NCBI RefSeq assembly: GCF_000090795.2
Contig: NW_003546304.1
Coordinates: 1-55,222, forward strand
DNA from: Amphimedon queenslandica
Taxonomy: Eukaryota; Porifera; Demospongiae; Haplosclerida; Niphatidae
Length of the DNA stretch: 55,222 nt
Reading direction: 5' to 3'
Numbering within the stretch: position 1 is the first letter of the stretch; every line of letters starts with the position of its first letter. The notes under the pieces are model-generated. The model did no database searches and was not told the DNA's origin. It worked only from the letters and a program-made list of their open reading frames with translations. Positions 11,203 to 24,299 of this stretch are shown piece after piece. Made by a program: the position numbers and the translations under genes.

Positions 11203-14200
11203 ATGCTTTACGCAAAAGTATCCCTTCTTTTTCTTGCTGCCTTTGCCCTGTTTTGCTGTTTCGCTCCAACTGCAGATGCTGGTGGAACGTAAGAATTTTT
11301 TTTTTAATTTTTGACCAGGCGCAAAAAATCTATAGCCCGGCCGACTCATTTTTGCTTTTTATGTAGGTGTTACTATTCAGTGTCCCACATAGGATCTTAC
11401 AGGAGATACTACAGGACGTACTATAGATCTCCTCGCTATTACTACTATCGCTGTGGCTGGTGGGGCTGGAGAAGATGTCGCGCCACCTACTATGTGTAAG
11501 CTATTTAGGCTAATGTGCATTAATTTTCACTTGAATGTAGATTGCTGCAAGTCATAAATTTATATTATGTATAATAATTATTATTGTTTGCAGGAATATC
11601 TATTACACATATTCGACTGTCAATTATCGGATTCAGTACCATTCTCAAGGTTATTGTTGTTCAGGATATTCTGGATCAAATTGCGACCGTATGTAAAATT
11701 TAATGTACAATAACCATTAGATCTTGTGTCTTAATTCTTATAGCAATTTGTTACAATTCTTGCAATCGCTGTACAGGGTGCCTTGCACCTTACCGATGTC
11801 AGTGTCAAGCTGGTTATACAGGAAGCACTTGTTGCAGTGGTGAGTTTATTTTATTATATTATTTTGCAATACAAGAGACTAAATGGCATTATAAATGTAG
11901 TTGGACTTATAATTCAATGTAGACTAAGCCACTCCATTTTTAACCTTCTTTCTTTCCATTACTCCAGACTATAATGAATGTAATGTGAAGAATGGTGGGT
12001 GTGAACAGAACTGTCACAATACAGTTGGTAGCTTCTACTGCAGTTGTCGATCTGGTTATTCTATTAGCTCCGATAATCTTCATTGTACTGGTAAGTTATA
12101 AAAATTAAAATAGAGATGTGCATGGGAATATGCATCCATTATATAGATATCAATGAGTGTAATTCTAACAATGGTGGTTGCAGTCAGCACTGCCACAATA
12201 CACATGGTGGGTACTCGTGTTCTTGTGATTCTGGTTATTCTCTAGCTGGTGGACAGACATGTGTCGGTATGCTTATTTTTAAAAATGAGATATGATTTGA
12301 TTATTGTTTTTTCTATTGTATGCAGACATCAATGAGTGTAATACTAATAATGGTGGGTGCGATCAGAACTGCATCAACCAGCCAGGAACATATCACTGCA
12401 CTTGTAACACTGGCTACACACTCAGCTCAAACTTGCACAGTTGTGTAGGTGAGTCACGTTACATGCATTTGCTGATATTGCATCACTTGATTTTTGTGGA
12501 CACACACAGATGATAATGAATGTAATAATGGAGTGGCTAATTGTAATCATTACTGCTTCAACACTGATGGCTCATACCTATGTTATTGCCAATCTGGCTA
12601 TGAGCTAGCAGCTCAAGGTGACTCAGATACTTGTGTTGGTAAGTGTGCCAATAACTCCTTATATGGTGATCACATAAATGCACTTTATAGACACTCAGGA
12701 ATGCAACAACAACAATGGAGGATGCGATCAGAACTGTTTCAATACTATTGGTAGCTACTACTGTACCTGCAATAATGGATATAACCTTACAGCTGATGGA
12801 CACTCTTGTATTGGTATGGAAAATCTATACTCTCTCTCTCTCTTTTAAATATTTCTATACATCAGATTTTAATGAGTGTACCAATGATGCTCATCTCTGT
12901 GAACACCACTGCTACAATAATGTTGGTAGCTATACTTGTGACTGTATGATTGGCTACAGTCTTGATCCTAATGGCTATGATTGTCACGGTAAGAATGAAA
13001 ATTTTTGTCACTACTTCACTTGAAAATTAAGAGTTTACCAAGCAATAACATAAGTTTAATACTTGTATTTTTTTAAATTCTAACAAATAAATTCACTTAT
13101 TCATGAAAATTTGAACTCTCTAAAATTACTTAGTGTATATTTGTATCTATTTATAGATATCAACGAGTGTTTGACTAACAATGGGGGATGTGAAGAGATA
13201 TGTACCAACACTAATGGATCCTATGTCTGTTCCTGTAATATTGGGCATCTCCTTGATGAGGATCTTCATGGCTGCTCTGATCACGATGAGTGTGCTACTA
13301 ATGCTCACGACTGTGATGAGACTAATGGTATCTGTCACAACACTCATGGCAGCTTTTACTGTACATGTGAGATTGGATACAGGCTTGATGCTGATAACAG
13401 GACATGCAATGGTAAGCACTATTAATTATATCATTTTGGGCCTTTCATGCTGATAGAAGTAATGCACATTGAAGCAAAAAGGCCTTTAGTACATTCAAAC
13501 TAATTTTAATTGTGTTATTTTTAAACATGTACAGTACTATATGCATCAGTGAATTAATAATGATGCCAAATTCTCTCCTAACCATTATAATTATTATTGT
13601 TTTCTATCACAGATATCAATGAATGTGCTGAGCACTCATCAGGCTGTACTCAAGTCTGTAATAATGACATTGGTAGCTACCACTGCACATGCTACACTGG
13701 CTTTGAACTAACTGCTGACAATCACAACTGTACTGGTAAGGGAATACAATGTATCTTTTACTTATTTAATAAATTCGTCATTATTCAGATATCAATGAGT
13801 GTACACTTAATACTGATGGTTGTGAGAGGTACTGTCACAATCTCATTGGAAGCTACTACTGCTCATGTCAAATCGGGTATCAAGTTGCTGCTGATTCTCA
13901 CTCTTGTGTCGGTAAGAAGACCTCCCATTATTTATTGCACATCCATCAAACAGCTAAAATGTAGATTCTAATAGATCTAATTTGTACAGGATATAGCTCT
14001 CACACATAAAAATGAAAACAATTTTTTGGAGTATATATTTAATATTCCTTCACTTCTACACCACTATAGGTCAGCCCTGCATACCACAGCTACCAGCTCC
14101 AGCCAATGGTCAGATCAACTGCACTGGTGACCAAATCACCAATGAGAACTGCACCTTCTCTTGTTCTCCTGGCTATCAGCTGATGGGATCCAGAGAGCGT

Positions 14201-17200
14201 CAGTGTCAACTCACCAATGAATGGACAGGAGTCCATGCTTACTGTCAAGTATTGAGTTGTCCTCCATTAGAGGCAACAGCGAATGCTTATATCTACACTA
14301 AAGCATGCTCTAGTGATTTTGGGTCCTCCTGTGAGATACGTTGCAATGATGGGTATTACATTAACGGGACCACTCCCTACTATCAGAGGTGTCTTGTCAA
14401 TGAGGCCACTAACACTGTTTACTGGAGCCCATCACCTGTCTGTCAATGTAAGCAAAAAGCTAAAATTAATACATAGTTTTGTAAAGGCATTAGCATGCAC
14501 ATATTTAGGATCATTTTTATGTTTTTTTTGTGAGCATTATCATGCATCAGTTTATGACTGAACACATTATCATTTCACCACATACTTTCTAGGTTGTATT
14601 CTGTACTATACAATTTTTATACTTTCATGTACATCCATTATATTATTTATTCCTATAATTAGATGTTCCACCTTGCCTCTCCAATCCTTGTCAAAATGAC
14701 GGAGTCTGTCACGAGGCCAATCCTCTTAAGTACTACTGTGATTGTTCTGGTACATACCACACTGGTAGTGATTGTGAGATCGGTTACATTGATATCCCCA
14801 ACCTACCGATCATAAATATCAACACTCCATATCCTTTCGTCATCTCAGCTAAACCGGATGCCAACCTTGCTGTCAGTATCTCCTCTTCCATATCTACTCT
14901 TAGCTTCTCTGACTCTCAGATCTTGTTCAACTCCTCCTATCAGTCACACACACTGACAATCTCAGCCTCCACTGCTGGACTGTATGTACTTCAGTTCTCT
15001 ATCTCTGGACCAGCTGCCTCTACCTTCCAAACACCATCTCCCATACTTGTCATTGTTACTGATTCATCTGCTTCTCATACACCTAACAATTACTTTACAA
15101 CCGTTAATCAGCCCGTGGGTCAGTTAGCTCCTGGTTGCTGTAGTCCAGGTGGTCAGCTCTACCAGTGCCCTTACTCCACTAACACTGTCACCTTCCAGTC
15201 CAGCTGTGGTTGGACCATTGACGACGAGGGTAACCATGAGACTCGTGGCATTGTCTTCACGACTGGCAACGGAGTCTCTCTACCATTCTCCATTGCTGGT
15301 ATAGAGCTTGCATTTGATGGCTACAATGTAGTGTACAGTCTTCCTGATGACAGCACTTCATGTGGCAGCTGTGCCTCTACTGGCTCCTCCTGCTATCAAT
15401 ACGACATGACCTCGGCCGATCTTGTAGACCTCCTCTCCTCAAACTCAATAGCTAAGACCTATCTCTCTGGAGCAGCCAATCTCATTCCTTCGTGGATCAG
15501 TTTCTCAGTTGGCGATGCCAATATCACTGGCCAGTCATTCTCTCTCTCTGAATACACTGTCTATGTTAGTACTGGGGCTAATGCATACCTCATTCCTGGT
15601 TGCTCTTCCCTTGGTCTTGATCCCAATGGACTCTACTCTGTATTCAGTTACAGGGATCCCATTACGATGGTCGTTAACAGTCAAACCAAGTCCTATAACT
15701 CCGGTCCTCCGGTTTGTTTTGCTATTGATATTTGTCAAGGAGCCGACTCGTCAGTTCATGTCACTATACCAAATGAAGCTCAGTCACAAATACTCTCTCT
15801 CAGTCAATTCCAGGTACAATATAAAATTAATAATAAAAGTACTCAAAAAATTGCTTCAAAAATATCCTATGTCAATAGATGTACATGTACTAATGTTTTT
15901 AAATTTTGAATTGATTCCGATCAAAATTGAATTTTTTACAAAAATATTTAATTAGCCATAATAGTATTACTTTTATAGAGCATTCTCTATTATTTGTCTC
16001 TCTATATAGACATACATCAGTAATGGATGGCAGTTCACATTGAGAGAGGCTGAAGTTAAAGATGGAGGTGTACCACCTCCTTCAGATCTTCCCACTGATT
16101 ACTGGGTAGATGGAGCTACTGTACAAACTGCCTCGGTCCTTCCTGACTTTGACGTTCGTTTGGACATGGACACAATGAAGAGCTTTTACTCTCAGCCTAA
16201 TGTTGGGGTCAATCTTTTAGTATCTGGTGGCTTGTATCACAATGACAGACCAACTGGAGCTGAGGTCAGTTTATGTACATGTACTTGCAATAAATGAATG
16301 AGTGTTCTATTATTATAATGCAAGAATATTATTGATCATTAGTTTTTTATTATTATTATAACACTTTATACAGATTGAAGGTCTAGTGATTGGTGATGTT
16401 ACAGTCCTGGTCAATATGACACTCCGTGGAATGACTGCTAACATGACTTTACTAACTACTAGTGCACCAATACTCTTTACCATGCCAAGTAAGATATTAA
16501 TAATAATAATTAATTGCTATTCATAATGCTTTTTTCTTTTCTTTCTCTCTTTTATTAATTGCTCCTTTTCCCTCTCTTGTAACAGGTAAAACTGGTGCTG
16601 GATCACTTGTTGGCAGTGGAGCTGCAATGAAGCTTAATCTTTTCACTCGTCCAAATGACAAATTCTTCCGTAACGTCCTCACTCTTCCAGACGGTCAAGG
16701 AAGCTGTCCACTTGATGCCTTCTTCAGTCTCAATGCCCAAAACAACATCAATTTCATTAGTCTTACTTCCACATGCCTTGGACTATCAATGATGGGCTAT
16801 AATCTTCCTCCAGGCTCCATTAGATCAAATCTCTTTATCTCTGGAGCTTCAAAACCCACTGTCCCATCACCTACTTATGGCGCATCACCTTTTGTTGCTC
16901 ATGCTTACGTGAACACTGATTCCAACAGGCTCCAATTGAATCAGTTTGTGACAGTCAATCAGCCTAGCACTGGCCCAGCTGCCTCTATTGCTTTCTCTAA
17001 CTCAAACTCAGTCACTGGCTCAATTCATGATGCTGATATCTCTATCCTTGGAACTCTCTTCAATACTCCTCTTGTTTTCACAGACTCTGGCTTCACTTTC
17101 CAGACCACTACTAATCTATATGGACAGTATGCTGCTGACATCAGTGGTGCAATGATGACAACCGAGGGCAGATCCTGGACTGACTTTAACCTCACTCTCA

Positions 17201-20200
17201 GCGGCCAGTTCTCTGGCAGTACAAGTGGTTTTGTGACAACCCTTCAATCCTATGTGTACACGTTTACTGATGAAAGGATAGCAGAGGCTCGCTCTCGCTT
17301 GACTGTAGCTAGCAGTGCAGTCGATCGCAGCTCTGATGCCATCAATGCATTCAACCCAATCATCTCAAATATACAAAACAGCAGGGGAGCCTTGCAGCAG
17401 CAGTATGAGGGTGCTCAAGCTCAATATGAAGCTGCCAATGCCTCATACTATGCTGCTATGAGTGCCGTGGCTGGTCTAAGCGTAAATGCACACAACATTT
17501 ACTCTGAGCTCCTCAAAGTCTGCCCAGACCACACCTGCATGAAGGAATGCTTCTCTTCGTCATTCTGTAACTCACTGATGACCGACACTTACATTGCAGA
17601 GCATGGAATCGGCTCAGAGGTCAGACTTGAGCAGCTACTCCAGCACAAGACTATGCCAGTAATGAGAGAGGAATGGACTACTGATTATGTTTGTCAGATC
17701 ATAACAAAAATCAAAGGATGGGGAAGGATTGCCTTTGACCAGAGGTGTGCATATACTAACATATTTGAGCTCTCCCATCGTCCCCACCAACAAGCATACC
17801 ACACTAGCGTTAACGTATCTAGAACAGTTTCAACAGTCGTTGATACACACAAGTATAGTGTGACACAGCCTCAATGCACTAGGGAAAGCTGTGGTGGCAT
17901 GGCTTACGATATTGACTGCCTCTACCAGACTGCTGCCTGCTCTGCTGCACGAATGCCAGTATACAATTCCCTCAATGCAACCGAGAAAGAAGCAGTCATG
18001 CCTTTTATTAACTTGATGGTTGCAAAGCAGAGCTTGACTATTGCAGAGAATAGACGTGCTTATGCCCAGCACTTGTACATGACAGCACAAAATGATGCTA
18101 GTGTTGCCACTGCTTTATATCAGAGCCTCCAGAATCAACTAGCCCTTGCACAGTCTGCTAACCAATCTGTTGCTGCAGCCGAGTCTAATCTCCTAGCACT
18201 TGGAAACTACCTCTCCAATATCAATATCCAGACACTTCTGTCTATCAACACCATCTCCTTTACAACAAGTATCACCACTGCTTCACCTCAAGTCCTCCCT
18301 ATAGCAATAAGATACACCATAGCTGGTCTCGGGTCACATACTGTAAATGCTAATGCACAGTTCACTGCCTCTGAGGCTGTACTAAAGAGAGAGCTTGCTA
18401 AAATCATATTGAATGACGTGGGTAATAAATTGAACCAGCATATTAGCAAACGCTCAGTCACTCTTCCCACATTCAATGAAAGGCAGTTTGAGGAGAGGTG
18501 TGCCATGGTGAACTCTGTTAAAGAATATATTGAACAGATCCATACCTCACTTCTCATGACAAAGCAACACATGATGACCGCACACAGTAACATCTCCACC
18601 ACAATCGATAGCCTAAATGATGTCATTAACTATGTACCAGCAGATTATCCAGATATCAACATGACATACCTTGCTACAATGTACAACACTATTGTCTCTG
18701 TCTCCGATTTGACAGCTCAAGCCATGAGTGCACCCGAGATTGTATCAGTTGTCAATGGATCTACTCAACTTAGGAACTATCTTGCCACCACAAGGAGCAA
18801 CTTGGAGATTGTGTCAACCATGAACTGGTGGGCAAGCATGGAGAGTGCCTATCAGATGGGAAAGATCTCGTCCATAGCTGGTCAAACCTGTTACAGTTTT
18901 AGTGACTGTCTTAATGTTGCTGCCGTCACCATAAAAGAGGTCCTTCAAGATAGTCCAGGAACTACAGCCCAGTCTTTACTCTCATCCCTACCAAGTGCAA
19001 AGACTCAATTGCTCAGTTTAGCTTTGAGTGCCTCTCTTAACATAACCCAGGTCCTCAACCAAGGACTACTCATCCTCAACACAACTAATGATATCATAGG
19101 AATGGACTACTGGTGCTCTGGTCTACCAGTTATACCAGATCCACTCAACCCATCACTTGCTGTTGAGCTTGGCAATACGATCACCATCAGTTGCAATGCT
19201 AACTCCAACTTACCCCTCACTTACAGCTGGAAGAAGGACGGCTTTGTTGTCTCCGGTCAAACTTCAAGCAGCTTCACCAAAACTAACGCTAATAAAGATG
19301 ATGCTGGCCAGTATCAGTGTCTTGCCTCTAATGCAGTTGGTACCGTAGAATCAACATTTGCTGAAGTGGTTGTATACATTCCTCCAGTCATTACACAACA
19401 ACCATCAGACTATGAGACGTATGAAGGGAATGATAATGGTGGCTACTTTACCTGTAATGCAACTGGACACCCCATACCATCATTCCAGTGGTATTTCCGT
19501 CCACAGAATTCATCTGATTGGACGATGGTCTCTAACACAAGCAACGTCCTTATTGTGCCCAAGCCAACCAAAGCCAATCAAGGATGGTACCGCTGTCATG
19601 TTATGTCCAGTGTCAATCACCTCATCTCTTCTCCTGCTTATCTTAGCATTCTCAGAGCTAATGCCTCAAAGCTAGTCTACACCATCACATTTACAATGAA
19701 CGTCACAACTGCAATACAAATTGATGGTAGTGGTAATGATGAGCCTGTTACACCTCCTCCTACACTGGGTACCTTAGAGTATTTCCGTAATGAGCTAACT
19801 CTTGGTAATGCATCAGTTGATCGCCTCCAGATTGGTTTCAGTGTTGATAACAATATGCTTCAAGTTCACATTGATCTCTCTGCCCAATATCCATATCGTC
19901 TTGATCAAACAATGGAAGTGCAGGCACCCATTGCTCTTGGCTATGAGAAGGACCTTAGAAATGCTCTTCTCGAGTTGGAGAACAAAGTGCAGAACGGTAT
20001 CTTCTGGTTTGAGTTGGATGGAGTTTATTATGAGACTGTCCACCAAGCAGCTAGCATTGCTGATCTTGTCTACTGGTGCCCAGAGGAGTTTGTCCTTAGA
20101 TACAGCAACTTCCTATGTGGTAAGCCAAATCTAAAACTTAGTGTAATAACAAAATGTTTTAGTCATACACAGAAATAGGAATCAGTTATTTACAAATTTT

Positions 20201-21498
20201 TTTTCTTTCTTGCAGTGTCTTGCTCTCCTGGTACATTCTATTCATCTGTCAATAGATCCTCAGAGTGTATGCTTTGTCCAATGAACACCTACCAGGAAAT
20301 GGACGGGTCTACAACATGCAACAGATGTCCACCATTGTCCGAAACATTGGACGCTGGATCAAGATGGGAGGCTGACTGCATTGGTAAGAAAAGACAGAGA
20401 AAGTAGTATAAACTGTTTTGTACTAATTTTAATTCTTTATATTGAGTTTTTCTCTTTTATTCAAAGGCTATTGTCATCCTGGTTATAATTCAAGCAATGG
20501 TCTTGAGCCTTGCTCTCCTTGCCCATTCTGTGAGTTCAATGATGAGTATAGACAGACCTCATGCATGAGCTGTACAGATGCTCATATTAACAATGGAACT
20601 GCTGGCTGCTATCAAAGTCAGTTAGATCTATAATATAAATGAATTTATTTTAATTATTATTTCTAGATTGCTCAGATAAAACCATTATCCCCAGTGCTGT
20701 AAGTTTCAAATTATAGCTATGTGTACTGTACCATTTAATACAAGCACACACAATGATTATTTTCCTTCAATTCCATGCCAAAGTTTTTGATTATAATTGT
20801 TTCATATGCTAGGGTTATCATATGACTGTTATAATTCCTGTTGTTGCTGGTGTTATAATTGCTGCAAGTAAGTTCTCATACTATGCTATAAGTGACATCA
20901 TTACTTTATTATTTTAGTCATTGTGATCTTAATTATTGCTGTTGTTGTGGGACTTATCAGAAAGAGAAACAAAGTAAGAAGTATACTGCACTTTCTGTAC
21001 TCATTTTATATTTGTATATTTAAAGTCTGATTCTGCTTTTGGCAAAGTATCTTCTAAACCTCGTGCTTCCATTGCCTCACCCAATGATGTTTTAAGTTTG
21101 ATGCCTCATGCAGATCCAGTCAGCAAATATGATGTGGATGAGTGAGTTGATGTTACATATGCATTATATTACACATTTAAATTTAATCTTTATTTATTAT
21201 TTATTATTTTGCATTGTTTAGAAATGAAGAGGCAAATGACAATGAAAGAGAGGTTGTGAATCCATTATTCCTTGAGAATGAGCAGCAGGAGTCAGCCTAT
21301 GAGTCTCTCTCTCATCTCCAAATGAAAGTGAACGAGGATGAGGGTCCTACATTTGAAAAGAAAGAGATGATGGATCCATCAACTGTTGATGATGATGATG
21401 ATCGTTATACTGTAACTACTGATAAAATGCCTTTATCTGATGAGTTGAAAGGAATCGGTGGCCTTGCTGGACGAAAAGCAGCTTTGTTTGGAAAATAA
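11203..21498 (+). CDS. Receptor R1: EMI-EGF-Sushi-Ig-GCC2/GCC3 type I membrane protein (25 exons)
   Basis: Start ATG 11203 with a signal peptide ([13 protein letters not shown]). Exons: 11203-11288, 11367-11495, 11594-11688, 11744-11839, nine EGF exons (11968-13911), 14070-14447, 14663-15813, 16010-16264, 16374-16488, 16586-20119, 20216-20383, 20467-20616, 20667-20698, 20813-20867, 20918-20973, 21026-21141, 21222-21498. All junctions agree in phase; they sum to 7,935 nt (2,644 aa). Domain order: EMI-like, 10 calcium-binding EGFs, 2 Sushi, 1 EGF, cysteine-rich unknown region, unknown helical region, 2 Ig, 2 GCC2/GCC3-like modules, TM ([15 protein letters not shown] and on), and a tail with NPLF, YESL and an acidic run. 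It is probably a surface adhesion or recognition receptor, inferred from domains. It lacks the LNR and ankyrin repeats of Notch and the Calx-beta repeats of sponge aggregation factors. R3 is a full-length paralogue. Confidence 0.85.
11367..11839 (+). other. R1 EMI-like domain exons and mini-EGF exon
   Basis: Exons 11367-11495 and 11594-11688 encode a small N-terminal cysteine domain rich in Tyr and Trp (CGWWGWRRC) that ends in [12 protein letters not shown], the CC-x-GY-x-G pattern of EMI domains. Exon 11744-11839 encodes a compact EGF-like module (CNRCTGC, then [13 protein letters not shown]). R2 and R3 use the same three-exon layout and phases. Confidence 0.7.
11968..13911 (+). other. R1 array of ten calcium-binding EGF domains
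   Basis: Exons 11968-12090, 12147-12266, 12326-12448, 12510-12638, 12691-12813, 12866-12988, 13157-13411 (two domains), 13613-13735 and 13789-13911. Each domain opens with D-x-N/D/Q-E-C and has C-x-N/H-x(2-4)-G-S/T-Y/F-x-C-x-C, the calcium-binding EGF signature. Introns are phase 1 on both sides, so whole exons can be gained or lost without breaking frame. Confidence 0.9.
14070..16488 (+). other. R1 two Sushi domains, an EGF and an unknown cysteine-rich region
   Basis: Exon 14070-14447 encodes two Sushi/CCP modules ([10 protein letters not shown], then [14 protein letters not shown]). Exon 14663-15813 opens with a classical EGF ([22 protein letters not shown]). It continues into a region marked by [20 protein letters not shown] and a CGSC-type cluster, conserved in R3 and not assignable by eye. 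Exons 16010-16264 and 16374-16488 continue it with DVRLDMD and a segment ending LFTMPS. Confidence 0.75.
15836..15965 (+). repeat. Fragment of the 176-186 bp dispersed repeat in an R1 intron
   Basis: The intron after 15813 contains TTGAATTGATTCCGATCAAA next to an AT-rich block, matching the core unit of the arrays at 3000-3930 and 41770-43700. It is partial, decayed and non-coding. Confidence 0.55.
16586..20119 (+). other. R1 giant 3.5 kb exon: unknown helical region plus two Ig domains
   Basis: One 3,534-nt exon in a gene whose other exons mostly stay near 120 nt. The first ~800 residues match no family I know and include Ala/Gln-rich, probably coiled-coil helices (near [20 protein letters not shown] and [20 protein letters not shown]). 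They also hold a cysteine cluster ([16 protein letters not shown]) and a dibasic ISKRS near 18444. Two Ig domains follow ([17 protein letters not shown] with [11 protein letters not shown], then [17 protein letters not shown] with GWYRCHV), then a short domain before the GCC2/GCC3 modules. R3 has a collinear 3,507-nt exon. Confidence 0.8.
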
Positions 21499-21728
21499 CT
21501 AAAAAACCTATATATAATGTCCTTTATAGATGTCTTTTGTTTTGTCTTTTGCCATTTTATTATGTTCATCTTATAATTTATTTTGTTGCTGCTTTAATTA
21601 TGGTAGTATTATAATGATTATTATTCGTATTATAAATCTAATAATAGATCTATGCTATGATGCAATGCCATAATAAGACTCCGCCTTACAGCTCGATCAG
21701 CACTCAGCAGTGAATCCGTGATTTGGAT

Positions 21729-24299
21729 ATGAAGGCTCGTATGAAGGTCTTTTCTCTTCTCCTAGTTTTTTGTGTAGGGATATGCTACACTGAAGGATCA
21801 GCAGTGTAAGCTAAGACAACCAGTTCGATCTGAATAGAACCTCATTGGCATTGTTTCATTATAGATGTACTGTCCTAAAAACGAGACAAGCGTCAATTAG
21901 TGCTGCTACAACTGTTTACTCTCAGAGCTCTTACAGTAAAAGTTGTGGTTGGTGGTTGTTTAGGTGGTTGTTTAAGAAGAGGTGCACAGCCTATAAAGCA
22001 AGGTAAGAATTATGAACTAAAATGAAATTTAAAAACAATATAATTTAAATCTTATGATAGATCATCAATACAGTATGTAACAAATTATGTAACTGAGTAC
22101 TATAAAAGTCAAGAGTGCTGCACAGGATATAGTGGAACTCCTCCTAATTGCTCTCGTGAGTTGTATCTCTCCTAATGATTTTAAATTTTTTAATGTAACA
22201 TGTACAATAGCTGTCTGTAATGATCCTTGCTCAAACTGTGCCGCTTCTTGTATTGTTCCTGGTATATGTACCTGCAAATCTGGATATACTGGTCATGACT
22301 GTTGTACAGGTATAATCATTAACATGATAAAAATGCCACACCTTGCATCTCATAACAGATATTAATGAGTGCTTGTCTTCTAATGGAGATTGTGAGCATC
22401 AATGTCATAACACTGATGGTAGTTTTACATGCTCATGTCCTACTGGTTTGAGTCTAGTGTCACACACTGCATGTCAAGGTATGATGTTTTTATAACTACA
22501 AGTAAACTTAATGTGTGTATCTTTTTTAGATATTAATGAATGTGCATCCTCAAATGGAGGTTGTTCTCAAATTTGTAAAAATACTCCTGGAAGTTATTAT
22601 TGTGAATGTTATCCTGGATATACTCTTGGTAGTGACAGCCACACGTGTAATGGTAAGTACCTCACAACCCCTTGTGTTACAAAAATTTTCTTAAAACACT
22701 CCTAAACTTGTTGCGGAATGAGGCACTAATGAATAATTATGATAATAGTGGTGTGACTCTGTTTATTACAGATAATGATGAGTGCAATGATAGCACTGAT
22801 GCATGCAGTCAAGTATGTCATAACACAGTTGGTAGCTATGCGTGTAGTTGTAACTCTGGATATTCACTTGCTACTAGTGATCACAGAACATGTACTGGTA
22901 TGCGAGATAATTAACATACACAAATTATTATTACATTATATTTGATTTTATTTAAGATATAAACGAGTGTTTGGATGATGATAATGGTGGATGTCATGGA
23001 ACTTGCACTAATACTGTTGGCAGTAGAACTTGTTCTTGTAGCAGTGGATATGTATTGACCAATGGAAATGAATGCCATGGTATGATCACTGTTATAATGA
23101 TTATTAAACCTTCAATAATTGATTGTATTGTAGATAAAAATGAGTGTTTAGTTAGCAATGGTGGATGTGCTCAAAACTGTCACAATACAATTGGATCATT
23201 TACATGTTCTTGTAATGCTGGCTATGCATTGAGTAGTAATGGAAAAGGCTGCATTGGTTTGTAATATAGACATAAATATTTATTATAAATGCCAGACAAT
23301 CAGTGACTGCATTCAGTGGTAAAAGAAGACAGAGAGTATTTATCAGGCTGTTTTGTACTAACTTTAATTTTTATAATGAGTTTTTCCTTTTGTTTAAAGG
23401 CTATTGTCATCCTGGTTATAATTCAAGCAATGGTCTTGAGCCTTGCTCTCCTTGCCCATCCTGTCAGTTCAATGATGAGTATAGACAGACCTCATGTATG
23501 ATCTGTACAGACGCTCATATTAACAATGGAACTGCTGGCTGCTATCAAAGTCAGTTAAAACTACAATGTGAACAAAGGTTTGATTTTCATTTCTAGATTG
23601 CTCAACTGAAACTGTTAACATCAGTACTGTAAGTTTTAATTATAGCTATAATAGCAATTTTTACTGTATCATTGATTTACGAGCACATAATAATTATTTC
23701 CATCAATTTCATGCCAAGCTTTTAATTATAATTGTTTCATATGCTAGGGACCTAATATGACTGTTATAATTCTTATTGCTGCTGGTGTTATAGCTGCTGC
23801 AAGTAAGTTCTCATACTATGCTATAAGTGACATCATTATTTTATTATTTTAGTCATTGTGATCATAATTCTTGTTAAGGGACTTATCAGAAAGAGAAAGA
23901 AAGTAAGAAGTATTGTAATTTCTGTACTCATTTTATGTTTAAAGTCTGAGGCTCCTTTTTATGGCAAAGTATCCTCTAAACTATGTGCTTCCATTGATTC
24001 ATCTAATGATGCTCTTAGTTTGTTGATAGATGAGTGAGTTGATATTGCATGTACATTATGATACACTTATTTATTATTTTGCATCGTTTAGAAATGGAGA
24101 GGCAAATGACAATGAAAGAGAGGTTGTGAATCTTGAGAATGAGCAGCAGGAGCCAGCCTATGAGTCCCTCTCTCATCTCCAAATGAAAGTGAACGAGGAT
24201 GAGGGTCCTACATTTGAAAAGAAAGAGATGATGGATCCATCAACTCTTGATGATGATGATAATCGTTATACTGTAGCTGCTGCTGATACCTTTATCTGA
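21729..24299 (+). CDS. Receptor R2: short chimeric EMI-EGF membrane protein (15 exons)
   Basis: Exons 21729-21805, 21865-22002, 22061-22155, 22211-22309, 22359-22478, 22530-22652, 22772-22897, 22957-23079, 23134-23256, 23400-23549, 23597-23628, 23748-23802, 23853-23902, 23945-24033, 24092-24299. Phases agree and sum to 1,608 nt (535 aa). Product: signal peptide, EMI-like domain, mini-EGF, five calcium-binding EGFs, one GCC2/GCC3-like module ([12 protein letters not shown]), TM and a tail. It lacks the Sushi, Ig and giant-exon regions. Exons and introns up to about 23289 are near copies of R3; from about 23304 on they are near copies of R1. The tail has lost the NPLF of R1 and stops early at 24297-24299 after an indel. 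It may be a working short receptor, a decoy, or an early pseudogene; the intact frame favours a product. Confidence 0.75.
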
